DNA of 64,000 bases from Heligmosomoides polygyrus polygyrus (taxonomy: Eukaryota; Nematoda; Chromadorea; Rhabditida; Heligmosomidae): the NCBI GenBank assembly GCA_947396885.1, contig OX377205.1:66188969-66252968 (forward strand), given 5' to 3'. Shown one piece after another: positions 49,190-59,639 of the stretch. The translations under genes were made by a program, and so were the position numbers. Positions within the stretch are counted from its first letter, which is position 1. Each line of letters opens with the position of its first letter. Below the pieces are notes generated by a model. That model made no database searches, was not told the DNA's origin, and saw nothing but the letters and a program-made list of their open reading frames with translations.

Positions 49190-49665
49190 TCAATCGAGTG
49201 CTCCCTAGAGCCTGTAGAGTGACAGGTTGGGGAATTTTATTGAAATTCCCAGCCGCCCTACTCAAAAATTGCCTTAAGACTGTCCAGCTTGCCTTTAGTG
49301 TGTGCCGTGAACAACGCATATAGAATCGAACCTATCAATCGAGTGGGCGCGACCACTCGCAGAGTGAGGTCGAGTGGGCGTGAGAACCTGTAGAGTGACC
49401 GTTTGGGAAGTTTTATCGAAATTCCCAGCCGTCCTACTTAGCAAATGCTCTAAGCCTGTCCAGCTTGCCTTCGGAGTGCGCCGTGAACAGTGCATATAAA
49501 ACCGAACCTATCAATCATTGGGCGCGAGAGCCTGTAGAATGACCGTTTCGAGAGTTTTATCAGAAATTTTTAGCCGCCCTGCTCATAAATTGCTCTTAAA
49601 CTGTCCAGATTGCCTTTGGAGTGCACCGTGAACAATGCATATAGAATCGAACCTATCAATCGAGT
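49190..49665 (-). repeat. Dimeric repeat array, left arm
   Basis: The anchor TCAATC of the word CGAACCTATCAATCGAGTG recurs at 49190, 49335, 49511 and 49656: spacings of 145, 176 and 145. This is the inverse of the right-arm array. Confidence 0.9.
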
Positions 49666-49916
49666 GGGCGCGACCGCTCGCAAATTGCACGCGCGAGTGT
49701 GTTCGGAGCGCAATAACTCTGTGGTGATCGAATCGTTCCGGCTGCGGCTTGTGGATTTTGTAGGAAGTAGAAAGTTTTATAGCGGCGCGGAAATGCAGAA
49801 TAGCCGTGTGTGACAGGATTTTTTCCGACTTCAGTCGACCCTGCAGGAAGACGCGGCGTGCTAAAGGCATGCAAACGCGTATGCTAGCAGAACACTGAAA
49901 GCAATTTACGATGATA

Positions 49917-50865
49917 TGCTCACAACTCCTCAGCTGCCTAAACCGCCTTAGCCCCAGCTGCCATTACTACAGGGGGGGGGGGACTTAGCGTTGAAGTTTC
50001 CTGCGCCCTTACTCGCCCATAATTGAGTTTTCGACACTAGCAATGACAACTTAGCTTCAGCACGGGAAGCTCTATCGAATGGTGTCACTCACGACCAATT
50101 CTGAAAAAAGCGATTTTTTGACAATTTCCCATCGAGGACGTGGGCCGAGCCTGCGCGGATGATGACGTCACAGAAATCGATATTTTCGAAATTGGCCACA
50201 TTTTTTCGTTCAAAATCATCTAGTGGTTATTTTGTGCGCTGATTACGAATCCGACGTCCGTTTTTGAAAATTTCGCGGATTTCGGTAGGTTACCTGCCGT
50301 TTGAGGGTGGTCGGGTCATGATCACCGATCACCCTCAGTCATCATTATGGGTGTCTTCTGCCATAATCAGCCAAATGGACTTCTTCATCTTGTTAGAACC
50401 CCGAATAACTCCTGCCCTTGCATGAAGTTTGAGCAAAATCGGTGACCCTGACACGACCACCCTCAGTTATCCATAAGAAAATCCAAGACTTACCGAAATC
50501 GGCGAAATTTTCAAAAACGGACGTCGGATTCGTAATCAGCACACAAAATAACCACTAGATGATTTTTTTTAAAATTTGGCCAATTTCGAAAATACCGATT
50601 TCTATGACGTCATCATCCGCGCAGGCTCGGCCCACGTCCTCGATGGGAAATTGTCAAAAAATCGCTTTTTCCAGAATTGGCCGTGAGTGACACGATTCGA
50701 TAGAGCTTCCCGTGCTGAAGCTAACGGTGTCATTGCGAGTGTCGAAAACTCAAATATGGGCGAGTAAGGGCGCAGGAAACTTCAACGGTAAGTCCCCCCC
50801 CCCCCCCTAATAATGGCAGCTGGGGCTAAGGCGGTTTAGGCAGCTGAGAAGTTGTGAGCATGTCA
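49917..50865. repeat. Central palindrome of the foldback element
   Basis: 49917-50290 pairs with about 50475-50865. Shared words include CTCAGCTGCCTAAACCGCC, GAGCCTGCGCGGATGATGACG, CACTAGATGATTTT-like and CGGACGTCGGATTCGTAATC. A G-run (49972-49983) in one arm matches a C-run (50795-50808) in the other. The loop of about 185 bases contains GAGGGTGGTCGGGTCATG and TGACACGACCACCCTC, a further short stem. Confidence 0.9.
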
Positions 50866-51824
50866 AGTAAAGCGTAAAGTGCCGTCAATGTTCTGCTCGC
50901 CCATGCATTTGTAGGTCGGTATCTCTCCGCGTCTCCCGCATTGGTCGACTGAAATTGGAAGAAATCGTGTCACACACGGCTAACCTGCATTTTCGCAGCG
51001 CCGTAACTTAGTCCAATCATAAGCTACATTGTTCTATTTCAGCGCACTATTAGAACATTTTACTGCCTACAAAACCCACAGGCTGCAACCGGAAAGGCTT
51101 AAACATTACAGAGTTATCGCGCTCACAACACGGCCGCGCGTGCAATGCAATACAACAACGGTCCCTGTTCTCCTCGCTCTTACTCGCCCAGATTACAGTT
51201 TTCCCTACTCCCAATAACACCACTCAATTCAGCATGAAAAGCTGGACCGAATGGTATCTAGCATTGCCCAATTGTAAGATATCGATTTTCTATGACTCAT
51301 CGTCCGCACAGGCTCGGCCTGGGCGCCCACGACCTCGGTGGGAAATCGTCGAAAAATCCATTTTTCTGGAATTGGTCGAGAGTGCTACCGTTCGATAGAG
51401 CTCTTCGAGCTGAAGAGAACGGTACCATTGCGAGGTTCGAAAGCTCAAATCTGGGTGAGTAAGAGCGCAAGAAACTCTAATCGCTATCTTGCGCCGCACT
51501 AAACTGGCAGATGAGGCCAAGGCAGTTCAGGAAGCTGAGGAGTTGCGAGCATGTCATCGTAAAGGGCCTTCAGTGTTCTGCTAGCACACGCGTTTGCGTG
51601 CCGTTAGCACGCCGTGTCTTCCTGCAGGGGTCAACTAAGCTCGGAAAAAATCGTATCACACGGCTAATCTGCATTTTCCGCGCCGCTATAATTTCGCTTG
51701 TCTAAAAGCTATAACGCTGCACTTTCGCGGACCACTACAGCTCCTACTGCCTACAAAATTCACGAGCCGCAGCCGGAACGATTCGATCTCCACAGAGTTA
51801 TTGCGCTCCGAACACACTCCATTC

Positions 51825-52612
51825 GATTGATAGGTTCGATTCTATATGCATTGTTCACGGCACACACCAAAGGCAAGCTGGACAGTCTTAAGGCAATTTT
51901 TGAGTAGGGCAGCTGGGAATTTCCAATAAAACTCCTAAAGCGGTCACTTTACAGGCTCTCCTGCCCACTCGATTGATAGGTTCGATTCTATATGCATTGT
52001 TCACGACGCACTCCAAAAGCAAGCTGGACAGGCTAGGAGAATTTCCTAAGTGGAACGACTGGAAATTTCGATAAAGCTCCCCAAACGGTCACTCTACAGG
52101 CTCTCGCTTTCACTCGTCCTCACTCTGCGCGTGGTCGCGCCCACTAGATTGATAGGTTCGATTCTATATGCATTGTTCACGGCACACACCAAAGGCAAGC
52201 TGGACAGTCTTAAGGCAATTTTTGAGTAGGGCAGCTGGGAATTTTCAATAAAACTCCCGAAACGGTCACTTTGCAGGCTCTCCTGCCCACTCGATTGATA
52301 GGTTCGATTCTATATGCATTGTTCACGACGCACTCCAAAAGCAAGCTGGACAGGCTAGGAGAATTTCCTAAGTGGAACGACTGGAAATTTCGATAACGCT
52401 CCCCAAACGGTCACTCTACAGGCTCTCGCTTTCACTGGTCCTCACTCTGCGCGTGGTCGCGCCCAGTAGATTGATAGGTTCGATTCTATATGCATTGTTC
52501 ACGGCACACACCAAAGGCAAGCTGGACAGTCTTAAGGCAATTTCTGAGTAGGGCGGCTGGGAATTTCTATAAAATCTCCAAACAGTCACTCTACAGGCTC
52601 TCGCGTCCACTC
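51825..52612 (+). repeat. Dimeric repeat array, right arm
   Basis: The anchor GATTGA of the word GATTGATAGGTTCGATTC recurs at 51825, 51971, 52147, 52293, 52469 and 52613. Spacings are 146, 176, 146, 176 and 144, so the true unit is a 322-base dimer. The first two dimers are nearly identical, pointing to recent unequal exchange or gene conversion. Confidence 0.93.
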
Positions 52613-52804
52613 GATTGATTATGTCCGGCCTACATGCATTGTTCAACTCTATTGATTTATATGTCAGAAGATAGAGCTCGTCCTGCTGAGCTCAAATATA
52701 TGCTTCTTTTCACAAGTGCTTGATTTTAAAGAAAATTATTTAAAAAGCCGCTTCGGAACGCTCCAAAGCGGCTTTTTCGGGAATTGACCAAAAGACATTC
52801 GCGG

Positions 52805-53535
52805 TACTGTATTATTCCCCCTTGCATTGGCAACATGCAAGGAGATATATTATGCCACTCGAATGTTAGAAGCCATTTTGCACAGCAGCTTAATTCGTCG
52901 AAGTGTGTCGGGAATCGCAGAATGTCCACCTTCTCGTGTCATCCTGTAAAATACACTGGAATTAAATTTATGCTCTCGCAACTCATGTTGCATAGAACGT
53001 TTTCTACCAACGCCCTTTTCTACGTTTTCCGTACGTTGCATTTCATTTCAATGCTGTTGCCGATAGAGTGCTGCTGACCTGCTGGTCATGTGTTGGTGCC
53101 TCATCCCTCTACGGATAGATCCAAGGCGCTGTTTAATTTCTTTCAGTGATTGATGCGCAGCCATGTTCTTTGCGGCAAATGAAAAAAGTTGCATGAATTA
53201 TTGCGCTCGCGAAAACCAACAACGTCATTGCGTACTTTCGGAATGTTAGATTACTGTATCTGAGGCAGTAGTTAGACGAACAACCTAATAAGGTTGCCGA
53301 GGGAGACGACCCGCCAAGATAGCGACTCTGTGCGCATGCATTCACCAAGTTTGTTAAGACACTTGCGTTTGACGTCGCGTCGCTTTTCATCGGAACATTT
53401 GCGATGGAACGCGTACTATAGTTCATAGTTCACTAGGCCTCGTCAGATGGAGGTTGACGTTGGTTGATTTGGTGAACGTCTTAATTCGTAGAAAGTCGAA
53501 CATAACCCTTAGTCCTCGAAGTAGATGAGGCAAAT
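52805..53535. other. Unassigned stretch
   Basis: No feature recognised. Confidence 0.5.
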
Positions 53536-53539
53536 ATGT

Positions 53540-53690
53540 CGGACAAGCAGTGTTTTATCCTTCAGACCAGTCTGGGAACAATTCACCGACCTCGGAAGGA
53601 TGAAAGGTTTTGTTGGGAGATCCGAACCAAGAATCTGGATTCGGCTCACGCGGCAGTCGTCATCCTTTTCGACTGCACTTCCACACGCCC
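53540..53690 (-). mobile_element. SINE A fragment
   Basis: The plus strand shares AATTCACCGACCTCGGAAGG-like and GATCCGAACCAAGAATCTGG with the copies at 2085-2150 and 62290-62370. Only the region around box B is clear. Confidence 0.55.
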
Positions 53691-54696
53691 ACCTACTACC
53701 CTTGCAGGAGCAGGTCGTAGAACGAGATTCCTATAAGAACCTTCTTGAGGTGCACGTTCGACTTTGCTTACATGGGCGGCTCTTCTCCTCGAGGCAGCCA
53801 ATGAGCCTCGAAAAAAGAGAACGAAATAATTTGAGGAGCCATTTTCAGCTAAGGCGCATGTAACACCTCTGGGAGAGTTTAGATCTCACCACGAGCTCGG
53901 AGCTTATCACGATTCCATTTTGAGTTTGGTTCCAGAATATTCTAAGCGAACTTTTCCATCAAAGATTGGTTGCGTCCAGTTTCAGCAAAAACGAAGCACT
54001 AGAATGTTCATCGCATGGCTCACATTACCATTTTTGGACATCCTGGAAACTGAACCACCGAAGAATTTACAGCAGCAACGAAGTCTCTTGACCCCATTCC
54101 GATTTTACCGTCCATCATAGGGTAATTTTAACGCTCTGTAGCTCATTCGGGTTGGTTCCATTACTTCGCAAGGACACGTTTTGCTTTGAGTCAACGACGC
54201 CAGTTGGGAAGTGTGTAGGTCCTCAGACAGTGGTCATTCCTTCTTTTGAAATTGTCCTCAAGTTTCCCCTTGAGAACCTCCAATTTTTCGCAACCTTATG
54301 TCGTACAGACGAATGGAATAAAAAAGAAACAAACTCTAAGTGACGGACAAATGATCTTCGTCGGCATACCCATCATTTCTGTCGTGAAATGTAATTCTTC
54401 TGGCAGTAGTCTAGTGCTTAATGGAGTTGTATGATACTACATATGTGGTGCCGCCGTTCTTTGCGTAGCATCAGATGAGGAGGTCTCCTAGATGCATATG
54501 AGCTCAGGCCTCCGCTGTCAGAATAATGACATGTTCACTTCGCTCACGTGGCCGGGAGAATAGTTCGGTCTCTCAGGGCCTTAACGCAAAACACATTTGC
54601 GTCTTGATTGCCTCATAACCACTAAGTAGGTGCGTATTTGAAAGCGTGTGCGTGGAAAACCGATTGTCACAGGCGACAATGTCTGTTCCTGGTCTC
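53691..54696. other. Unassigned stretch
   Basis: No feature recognised; frames of 60-112 codons without motifs. Confidence 0.5.
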
Positions 54697-55143
54697 ACCA
54701 GGAGACTATCTCAACTGTGGGCCCGAACGACCCAAGTGTTGTATATGTGCAGGATCGCCTCTCTCTGGGCAACAAAAAATGCAAATAATCGTCCCCAATA
54801 CAACTCTTCGCAGAGTTAGGGACGACGGAAGTTGGACCGTTGGCAACGTCAATCTTCTGCCTGCGCGCGAAGGGCGGGCTCACGTTGGCCCGTTTGGCGA
54901 GCAAGCACTGGTGGCGCAGTGGGTAGAGGGGCGGCGTAGTCCCCATGATCGTTGTTTCCAGTCCTTCGCGTGCAGGCAGAGGGCTAATTCCGCCAACGGC
55001 CCAACTTCCGTCGTCCCTAACTCTGTGCAGAGTTGTATTGGGGTCCAGACATTTGCATTTTGTTGTTTCCAAGAGAGAGGCGATTCTGCCCATATACAAC
55101 ACTTGGGCCGTTCCGACCTACCTTGAGATAGTCTCCTGCTGGT
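54697..55143. mobile_element. Palindromic element with tRNA-like centre, copy 2
   Basis: The arms match copy 1 (45661-46130). ACCAGGAGACTATCTCAAC pairs with the right tip, and the word AGTTAGGGACGACGGAAGTTG occurs in the left arm with its complement in the right. The loop (54911-54960, plus strand) reads TGGTGGCGCAGTGGGTAGAG, a perfect box A match. The loop is inverted relative to copy 1. Confidence 0.85.
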
Positions 55144-55783
55144 CAGCATGCCTCCTTAGTTGCCTGTCGCTGCCGAGCTGTTTTACAGGGCTCGGCTGAA
55201 TGATGCTCATCTTGCTGTCGCTGATTAGTTTTTCCACTCAAAGCAGCTTAGATAAGGTGCATTCGCAAAACGCAGCAATTGTTTAGATCTCGTGTAGACC
55301 TGAAACGAGCCTGGTACGAACACCTCCCTTACCTCTACTATTTTGAGTTTCTTCAAACATATCTGGATATATCTATCTGCTTCTAGCGAAAGGCTCCAAC
55401 TTTATATTACTGTGGCAAAATCCCAGATTAGGTGAAATTTCTTTACGTATAGAGTTAGAGTTATACCTACCTACCGGAGTTCAACAAATTATTTTGTAAA
55501 GAGGAAGATATCCTAGGAATGTCTGTTCAACCTTTTCAAAATCTTATTACAAAATGTTTGTTAAAATTTGATGGATGCTATTCTGTTTGGATTCATTTGT
55601 CAATCAGTTGCAGTTGCTTACTTTATTCCAATAATTCTAATCAAGCTGTCGTCTCTTCGTCTTCTCAGATTGTTTCTTCTAAGTGTTATTGTTTGTCTGA
55701 TGTTCGTTCCTGACATATCCGTTGTTTGATTACCACGTATATTTATGTTACACGTCAGTAATAATAATAACAATAATAATAAT
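55144..55783. other. Unassigned stretch
   Basis: No gene recognised; ends in an AT-rich AATAAT run at 55757-55782. Confidence 0.5.
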
Positions 55784-55840
55784 GCTTGAACACATTAGTT
55801 TAAGCCTGGAGCGGCTGATATAGTTACGATCAAAACTCTT

Positions 55841-55910
55841 GCGCCAGGCGGGACTCGAACCCGCATCTTCTGCTTTCCGGGCAGCGATGTTCGCCTTACA
55901 CCACCGGCGC
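55841..55910 (-). repeat. tRNA-Gly-like unit of SINE B
   Basis: Identical in sequence to the complement of 56144-56213. The 7-base acceptor stem GCGCCGG/CTGGCGC and T arm GCGGG-TTCGAGT-CCCGC are intact. The anticodon loop CCGGAAA lacks the conserved U33. Repeated with flanks, so it is a SINE head rather than a tRNA gene. Confidence 0.7.
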
Positions 55911-56143
55911 TGTTTGACCGCACGTAACATCCGCGAGTTTTGATCGTAACAAAACATCCTGTAACAACTTATAGCCTCTATATCAGCCGCTCCAGGCTTA
56001 AACTAATGTGTTCAAGCATTGTTACTAGTAAGGTCCTCAGCTTAACCGGTTCCATGCTGATATCAGCGGCCGGCCCAACCCCGTACCGCGGGTGGGTGCT
56101 GACGGACTTCGAGGATAGCGCAGATGTTACGTGCGGTCAAACA

Positions 56144-56213
56144 GCGCCGGTGGTGTAAGGCGAACATCGCTGCCCGGAAAGCAGAAGATGCGGGTTCGAG
56201 TCCCGCCTGGCGC
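56144..56213 (+). repeat. tRNA-Gly-like unit of SINE B
   Basis: Box A region GGTGGTGTAAGGCG and box B GGTTCGAGTCC are intact, so polymerase III transcription is plausible. The word GGTGGTGTAA is typical of tRNA-Gly, but the anticodon loop would not read a Gly codon. Followed by AAGAGTTTTGATCGTAACAA, as in the other copies. Confidence 0.7.
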
Positions 56214-56321
56214 AAGAGTTTTGATCGTAACAAAACATCCTGTAACAACAATAATAATAATCACACTATATAATAACGCTCTAAGCGCTCAGTCATATCA
56301 TCGGTCGGCGCCGCCGCAGAT

Positions 56322-57166
56322 ATTAGTCATAAAATAAGGGGTAAACTGGGGGGAAAATGGGGGAAAATTTCACAAAAGCGAAAAGTATCCAGACCTCTTC
56401 TCCCTGCCTGGGAACTTCAGCCCTGGGCCAATCGAGGTCGCTAAACATGAATCTGAAGTTCGATTTTGAAGCATCGATCGCCATCAATCGATATTGATCA
56501 AATTACGGTGCGGGAAAATAGCGGAAAACACCTAGACGTCCTCTACCTGCCTGGAAACTTCAGCCCTGGGGTAACTGCGGTCGCTGAACACCAATCTAAG
56601 GCTTGTTTTTGAAGTATCGATCTCCGTCAATTGATACTGATCAAACTAGAGATTTTTCTAGATGTCTTTCAAACTTTACGAAAAATTAGCGCTGGAGGTA
56701 GTCGAGGTCGCTCAACACGAATCTGAAGTTCGTTCTTATAGTATCAATCACCGTTAATCAATACTGATCAAATTACGGGGCGCGAAAATAGCGGAAAACA
56801 CCTAGACATACAAGGGGATTAAGAAAACGTGCGGAATACGTCGCATGACGTGCCTGGGACTCAGAAGACGTGCCAAAGACGTCGTCCAATGTGCTTGGGG
56901 ATTCAGCAGTTGTGCCGAAGACGTCCGCTAAGGATCATTGATCATTGAGCGGCAGCAGTACCAGTAATGGGGGACCGTTTCACTAAGGGAGGGCCAATAG
57001 TGAGGACCCAATAGATTGCCCTATCATACTATACACTGTTCGTACTGCGAGTCTTCTGTTCATCTAGATAGGGAAAAAAGCTGTACAAGTAGAGCAGCTG
57101 GCCTGGTGTGGTTGTCCTCAGCTTAGTGATACCGCACATCGCCCGATAGACGCGACGCAGCATTTG
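56322..57166 (-). repeat. Outer inverted-repeat arm, right
   Basis: Complement of 43950-45002, starting at TTAGTCATAAAATA (inner) and ending GCGACGCAGCATTTG (outer). It contains the same ~125-base units (ATCGAT..TTGATCAAATTACGG..GGAAAACACCTAGAC) about three times. It lacks the (GAT)n and (TA)n runs, which accounts for part of its shorter length. Confidence 0.85.
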
Positions 57167-57240
57167 TAATATTAATAATAATCTGGCTCTTGTTGTTTTC
57201 CGCTACACTAACCGGTGGAATACATACCAGGGAACTACCT

Positions 57241-57525
57241 ACCAACCGTTTCTCAAAAAACCTTAAATTAGACGAATTGTGAGCATGCAACGGTTTTCGA
57301 CACCTTGCGGCCGACAACTCGTCCGCGGCCGACTTTCTCAATGGAGGGCAAGTTTTCAATTTTGGCCATTTTTGATCTTTCATATGAAATTTATATACCA
57401 AACAATAGGGCTCGATCTCCTGAGCTCAAGTGTACTCTTGGTTTTTCAAAAGGGTGACCTTTGGGCGAGCTATAGCAAAAAGACGCTAAAACCGTTTTCG
57501 GCGTCTATTCAAAAGACGCGTCCGG
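57241..57525 (+). mobile_element. DNA-transposon terminal segment
   Basis: Direct relative of 43175-43459 and reverse relative of 23136-23365. The tip reads TTCAAAAGACGCGTCCGG followed by TA (57526-57527), with an inner stem GGCGTCTATTC/AAAAGACGCG-like. Confidence 0.7.
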
Positions 57526-57535
57526 TACTGTAAAG

Positions 57536-58405
57536 ATGTCTGAACCAGCGAAGCGATTTATATGGCCGGAATCGCATCCCTCCCAGAAGTAACGAACGGC
57601 AAGTACCTCGACCCATTGATTTACAACATTGAGCAGAGTTATGGCCCGTGAAAGCAGCATCATAGAAACGGAGTGATGAAGTAGGCAAGGCTGATATCCT
57701 ACGACTCCCGGGTTCATGGTTCCCTCGGGATCGACCTGTTGGCTGAGTGGATAGCGTAGCAGGCTAACGAGCGAAGGGGCTGGAGTTTGAATAGTGTGCG
57801 GCCATGTCTTTTGCATGTTCACAAGCTTCATATTCATGCGAGGTGTGAGGTTCACTCTGACAGTGGAGCTGGCAAACAAGAGGCTTACATGTTGTCAACC
57901 CTCATGAAGGATAAAGGCTATCGTTGCTACATCTACATAGTTTGGGATGCGTCGTGTGCGCTACTCCCACGTGCTACAGTGGAGGCAGTTTCCATGCGTC
58001 TAGATTACATACAGTAGCCCTAACCTTAGTCCTTCATATGGGTTGACAACGTGTGAACCTGTCGTTTGCCTGCTCTACTGTCACTGCATGAACTCTCGCA
58101 GGAACATATGGTTTGCGAAAATGCAACGAGCATGACCGTACAGGATCCAAACCCCTGACCTTTCCCTCTTCAGTCTGTTACCCTCTGTGTTCGGTTGCCC
58201 TTTGACACACGATTTCGAGAGAACAATGAACTCGAGATTGATAAGATATGAACTTCTCCTGCTTCACTGCTATGCTGCTATGGTGCAACTTTCACGGGCC
58301 ATAATTCTGTTCAATGTTGTACTCCGGTCGAGATACTTGCAGTTCACTACTTCTGGGAGGGAGGCGATTCTGCTTGTATGCATCGCATCTCGCTGGTTCA
58401 GACAC
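57536..58405. mobile_element. Palindromic element with tRNA-like centre, copy 3 (diverged)
   Basis: The left arm (57536-57715) is complementary to the right (58235-58405): TGTCTGAACCAGCG tips, CTCCCAGAAGTA, TACAACATTGAGCAGAGTTATG and GGCCCGTGAAAG words. The arm word TCGAGATACTTGC..GGAGGCGATTCTGC relates it to copies 1 and 2. The centre (57735-57800) holds GTTGGCTGAGTGGATAGCG, a perfect box A, but box B is degraded (GGAGTTTGAATAG). Confidence 0.75.
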
Positions 58406-58689
58406 ACTTTTGGTAGTTCCCTGGTAAGACTTCCGATGATTACGTGTTCATCGTACAAACGGTTAGCTACATCCGTTTAGACACAACTGGATTCGATAGC
58501 TCTTCTGGCACGCTGCTTCCAATCAACACATCCCTTTAGGCGCAAACTTCAGTGATGTTGCATTTGTGTAATATACGTTCAAATCGTGTTTTTAATTGTG
58601 ATCAAGGGAGTGCACCAGGCGGGCATCGCCTACTTTCTGAATAGGACACACACTGCTTTTCGTCACCTGTTCTGCTATAACGAATGCAG

Positions 58690-58890
58690 TAGGGGCGTGT
58701 GGCAGTGCAGTCGGAGGAGGTGGCCGGTGTCGTGTGCACCTGATTCCAGGTCTTTTGTTCGGATTTCGCGCCCAGTACAACCAACCCTTTTATCCCTCTG
58801 CAGAGGTGAAATCGGTACCAGACTCGTCTGGAAAAGGTTGTCCTCCGGCTAGCCGCATGCCATTGTACATATAGTCCAATCATGCATTCA
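58690..58890 (+). mobile_element. SINE A copy
   Basis: Head GTGTGGCAGTGCAGTCGGAGG (58697-58717), box B-like TTGTTCGGATTTC, then CCAACCC..ATCCCTCTGCAGAGGTGAAATCGGT. The body ends about GCCATTGTACATATAGTCC, as in the copy at 34940. Confidence 0.7.
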
Positions 58891-59418
58891 CATCGACATT
58901 CCGCAGAATTAGAATGCGCGGCGCATTCCCAAAGGGTTGGGTAACGCCGTTCTTTACACCAATGCATTAATGCAGTATAGGTTGGTGTTCATCCAGTATC
59001 ACTCAACTGCAATGGTTCTATGAATCGGCAACTGATAACAGCACGCCCACTCAGTAGGCTGAAGCCCTTTTGTAGACATTTTATTTTTCTATAAATTTAG
59101 GCATTATTATGACCAGATAAAATCAACCGGGCTAGAACTGTTGTTCGATTCCCAAGCAAGGAACACTAAGCCTGACTACATCTGGTTAGCATATGACAAT
59201 GTATGTGTAGGACTCACAGCACAGCATGTTCTAATTAGAGATGGTAGGCATTACTGGCAATTTCGCATCAATGTCGATGAATAAGAACATGATGATGATT
59301 GCTGAGAAAGAAGAAAACGACCAATTGGACGAGTTGGCCATATTCGGAATATCGTTGCCTTCTTGTGCTCTCTCTGCGAATAAGACAATCTCTACCTATT
59401 GATCCCCCATACCTTTGG
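58891..59418. other. Unassigned stretch
   Basis: No feature recognised. Confidence 0.5.
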
Positions 59419-59534
59419 TATTAGGTTGGAAAAAAAGTCTTTTCATTTTTTTCAAAGATTTATTACTTCACAACTACAAGGTCAAATCAACTGAGATAAA
59501 CTCCATTTTGTTCCACTACACTTCTCCAAAGACT

Positions 59535-59622
59535 GGGTAATTTTCCAATTCTTCTCGCTTAAAAGACTGCAGTTCTGTGGGTAATTTTCCAATTCTTCTC
59601 GCTTAAAAGACTGCAGTTCTGG
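59535..59622. repeat. 44-base tandem duplication in mariner 3' end
   Basis: Two copies of a 44-base unit containing TTTTCCAATTCTTCTCGCTT, next to the transposase stop region; specific to this copy as far as the window shows. Confidence 0.95.
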
Positions 59623-59639
59623 AGTCGAACCATTGCTGA

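Larger units (their letters stand above)
49026..52804. mobile_element. 3.8-kb foldback element, copy 1
   Basis: The tips CCGCGCATGTCTTTTGGTC and its near-complement at 52786-52804 are each preceded or followed by TA. Next to each tip is a hairpin with a T-run (49053-49087 and 52742-52777; stem AAAAAGC-GCTTTGGA). Each arm then carries an array of a dimeric repeat, in opposite orientation in the two arms. The centre (49917-50865) is a further palindrome. The right arm is longer, containing an extra 50880-51815 segment and more repeat units. No transposase was seen, so it is non-autonomous; TA flanks suggest a Tc1/mariner-type or similar enzyme. Confidence 0.85.
55784..56245. mobile_element. Inverted pair of SINE B copies
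   Basis: A minus-strand copy (tRNA-like unit 55841-55910) and a plus-strand copy (56144-56213) of the same 70-base unit face outwards. The left copy's 3' flank (55784-55840) is complementary to 55938-56020, and the left leader (55911-55930) to 56124-56143. The plus copy's leader at 56040-56143 holds GGCCGGCCCAACCCCG..CGGGTGGGT. Confidence 0.85.

Noticed and set aside
51825..52612. CRISPR-like array
   Set aside because: The spacing is regular, but the intervening sequence is itself repeated and unit length is 146/176 bases; this is a tandem dimer in a eukaryotic transposon.
43950..57166. Polinton/Maverick-type large DNA transposon
   Set aside because: No polymerase, integrase, ATPase or capsid-like frame in the enclosed 11.3 kb.
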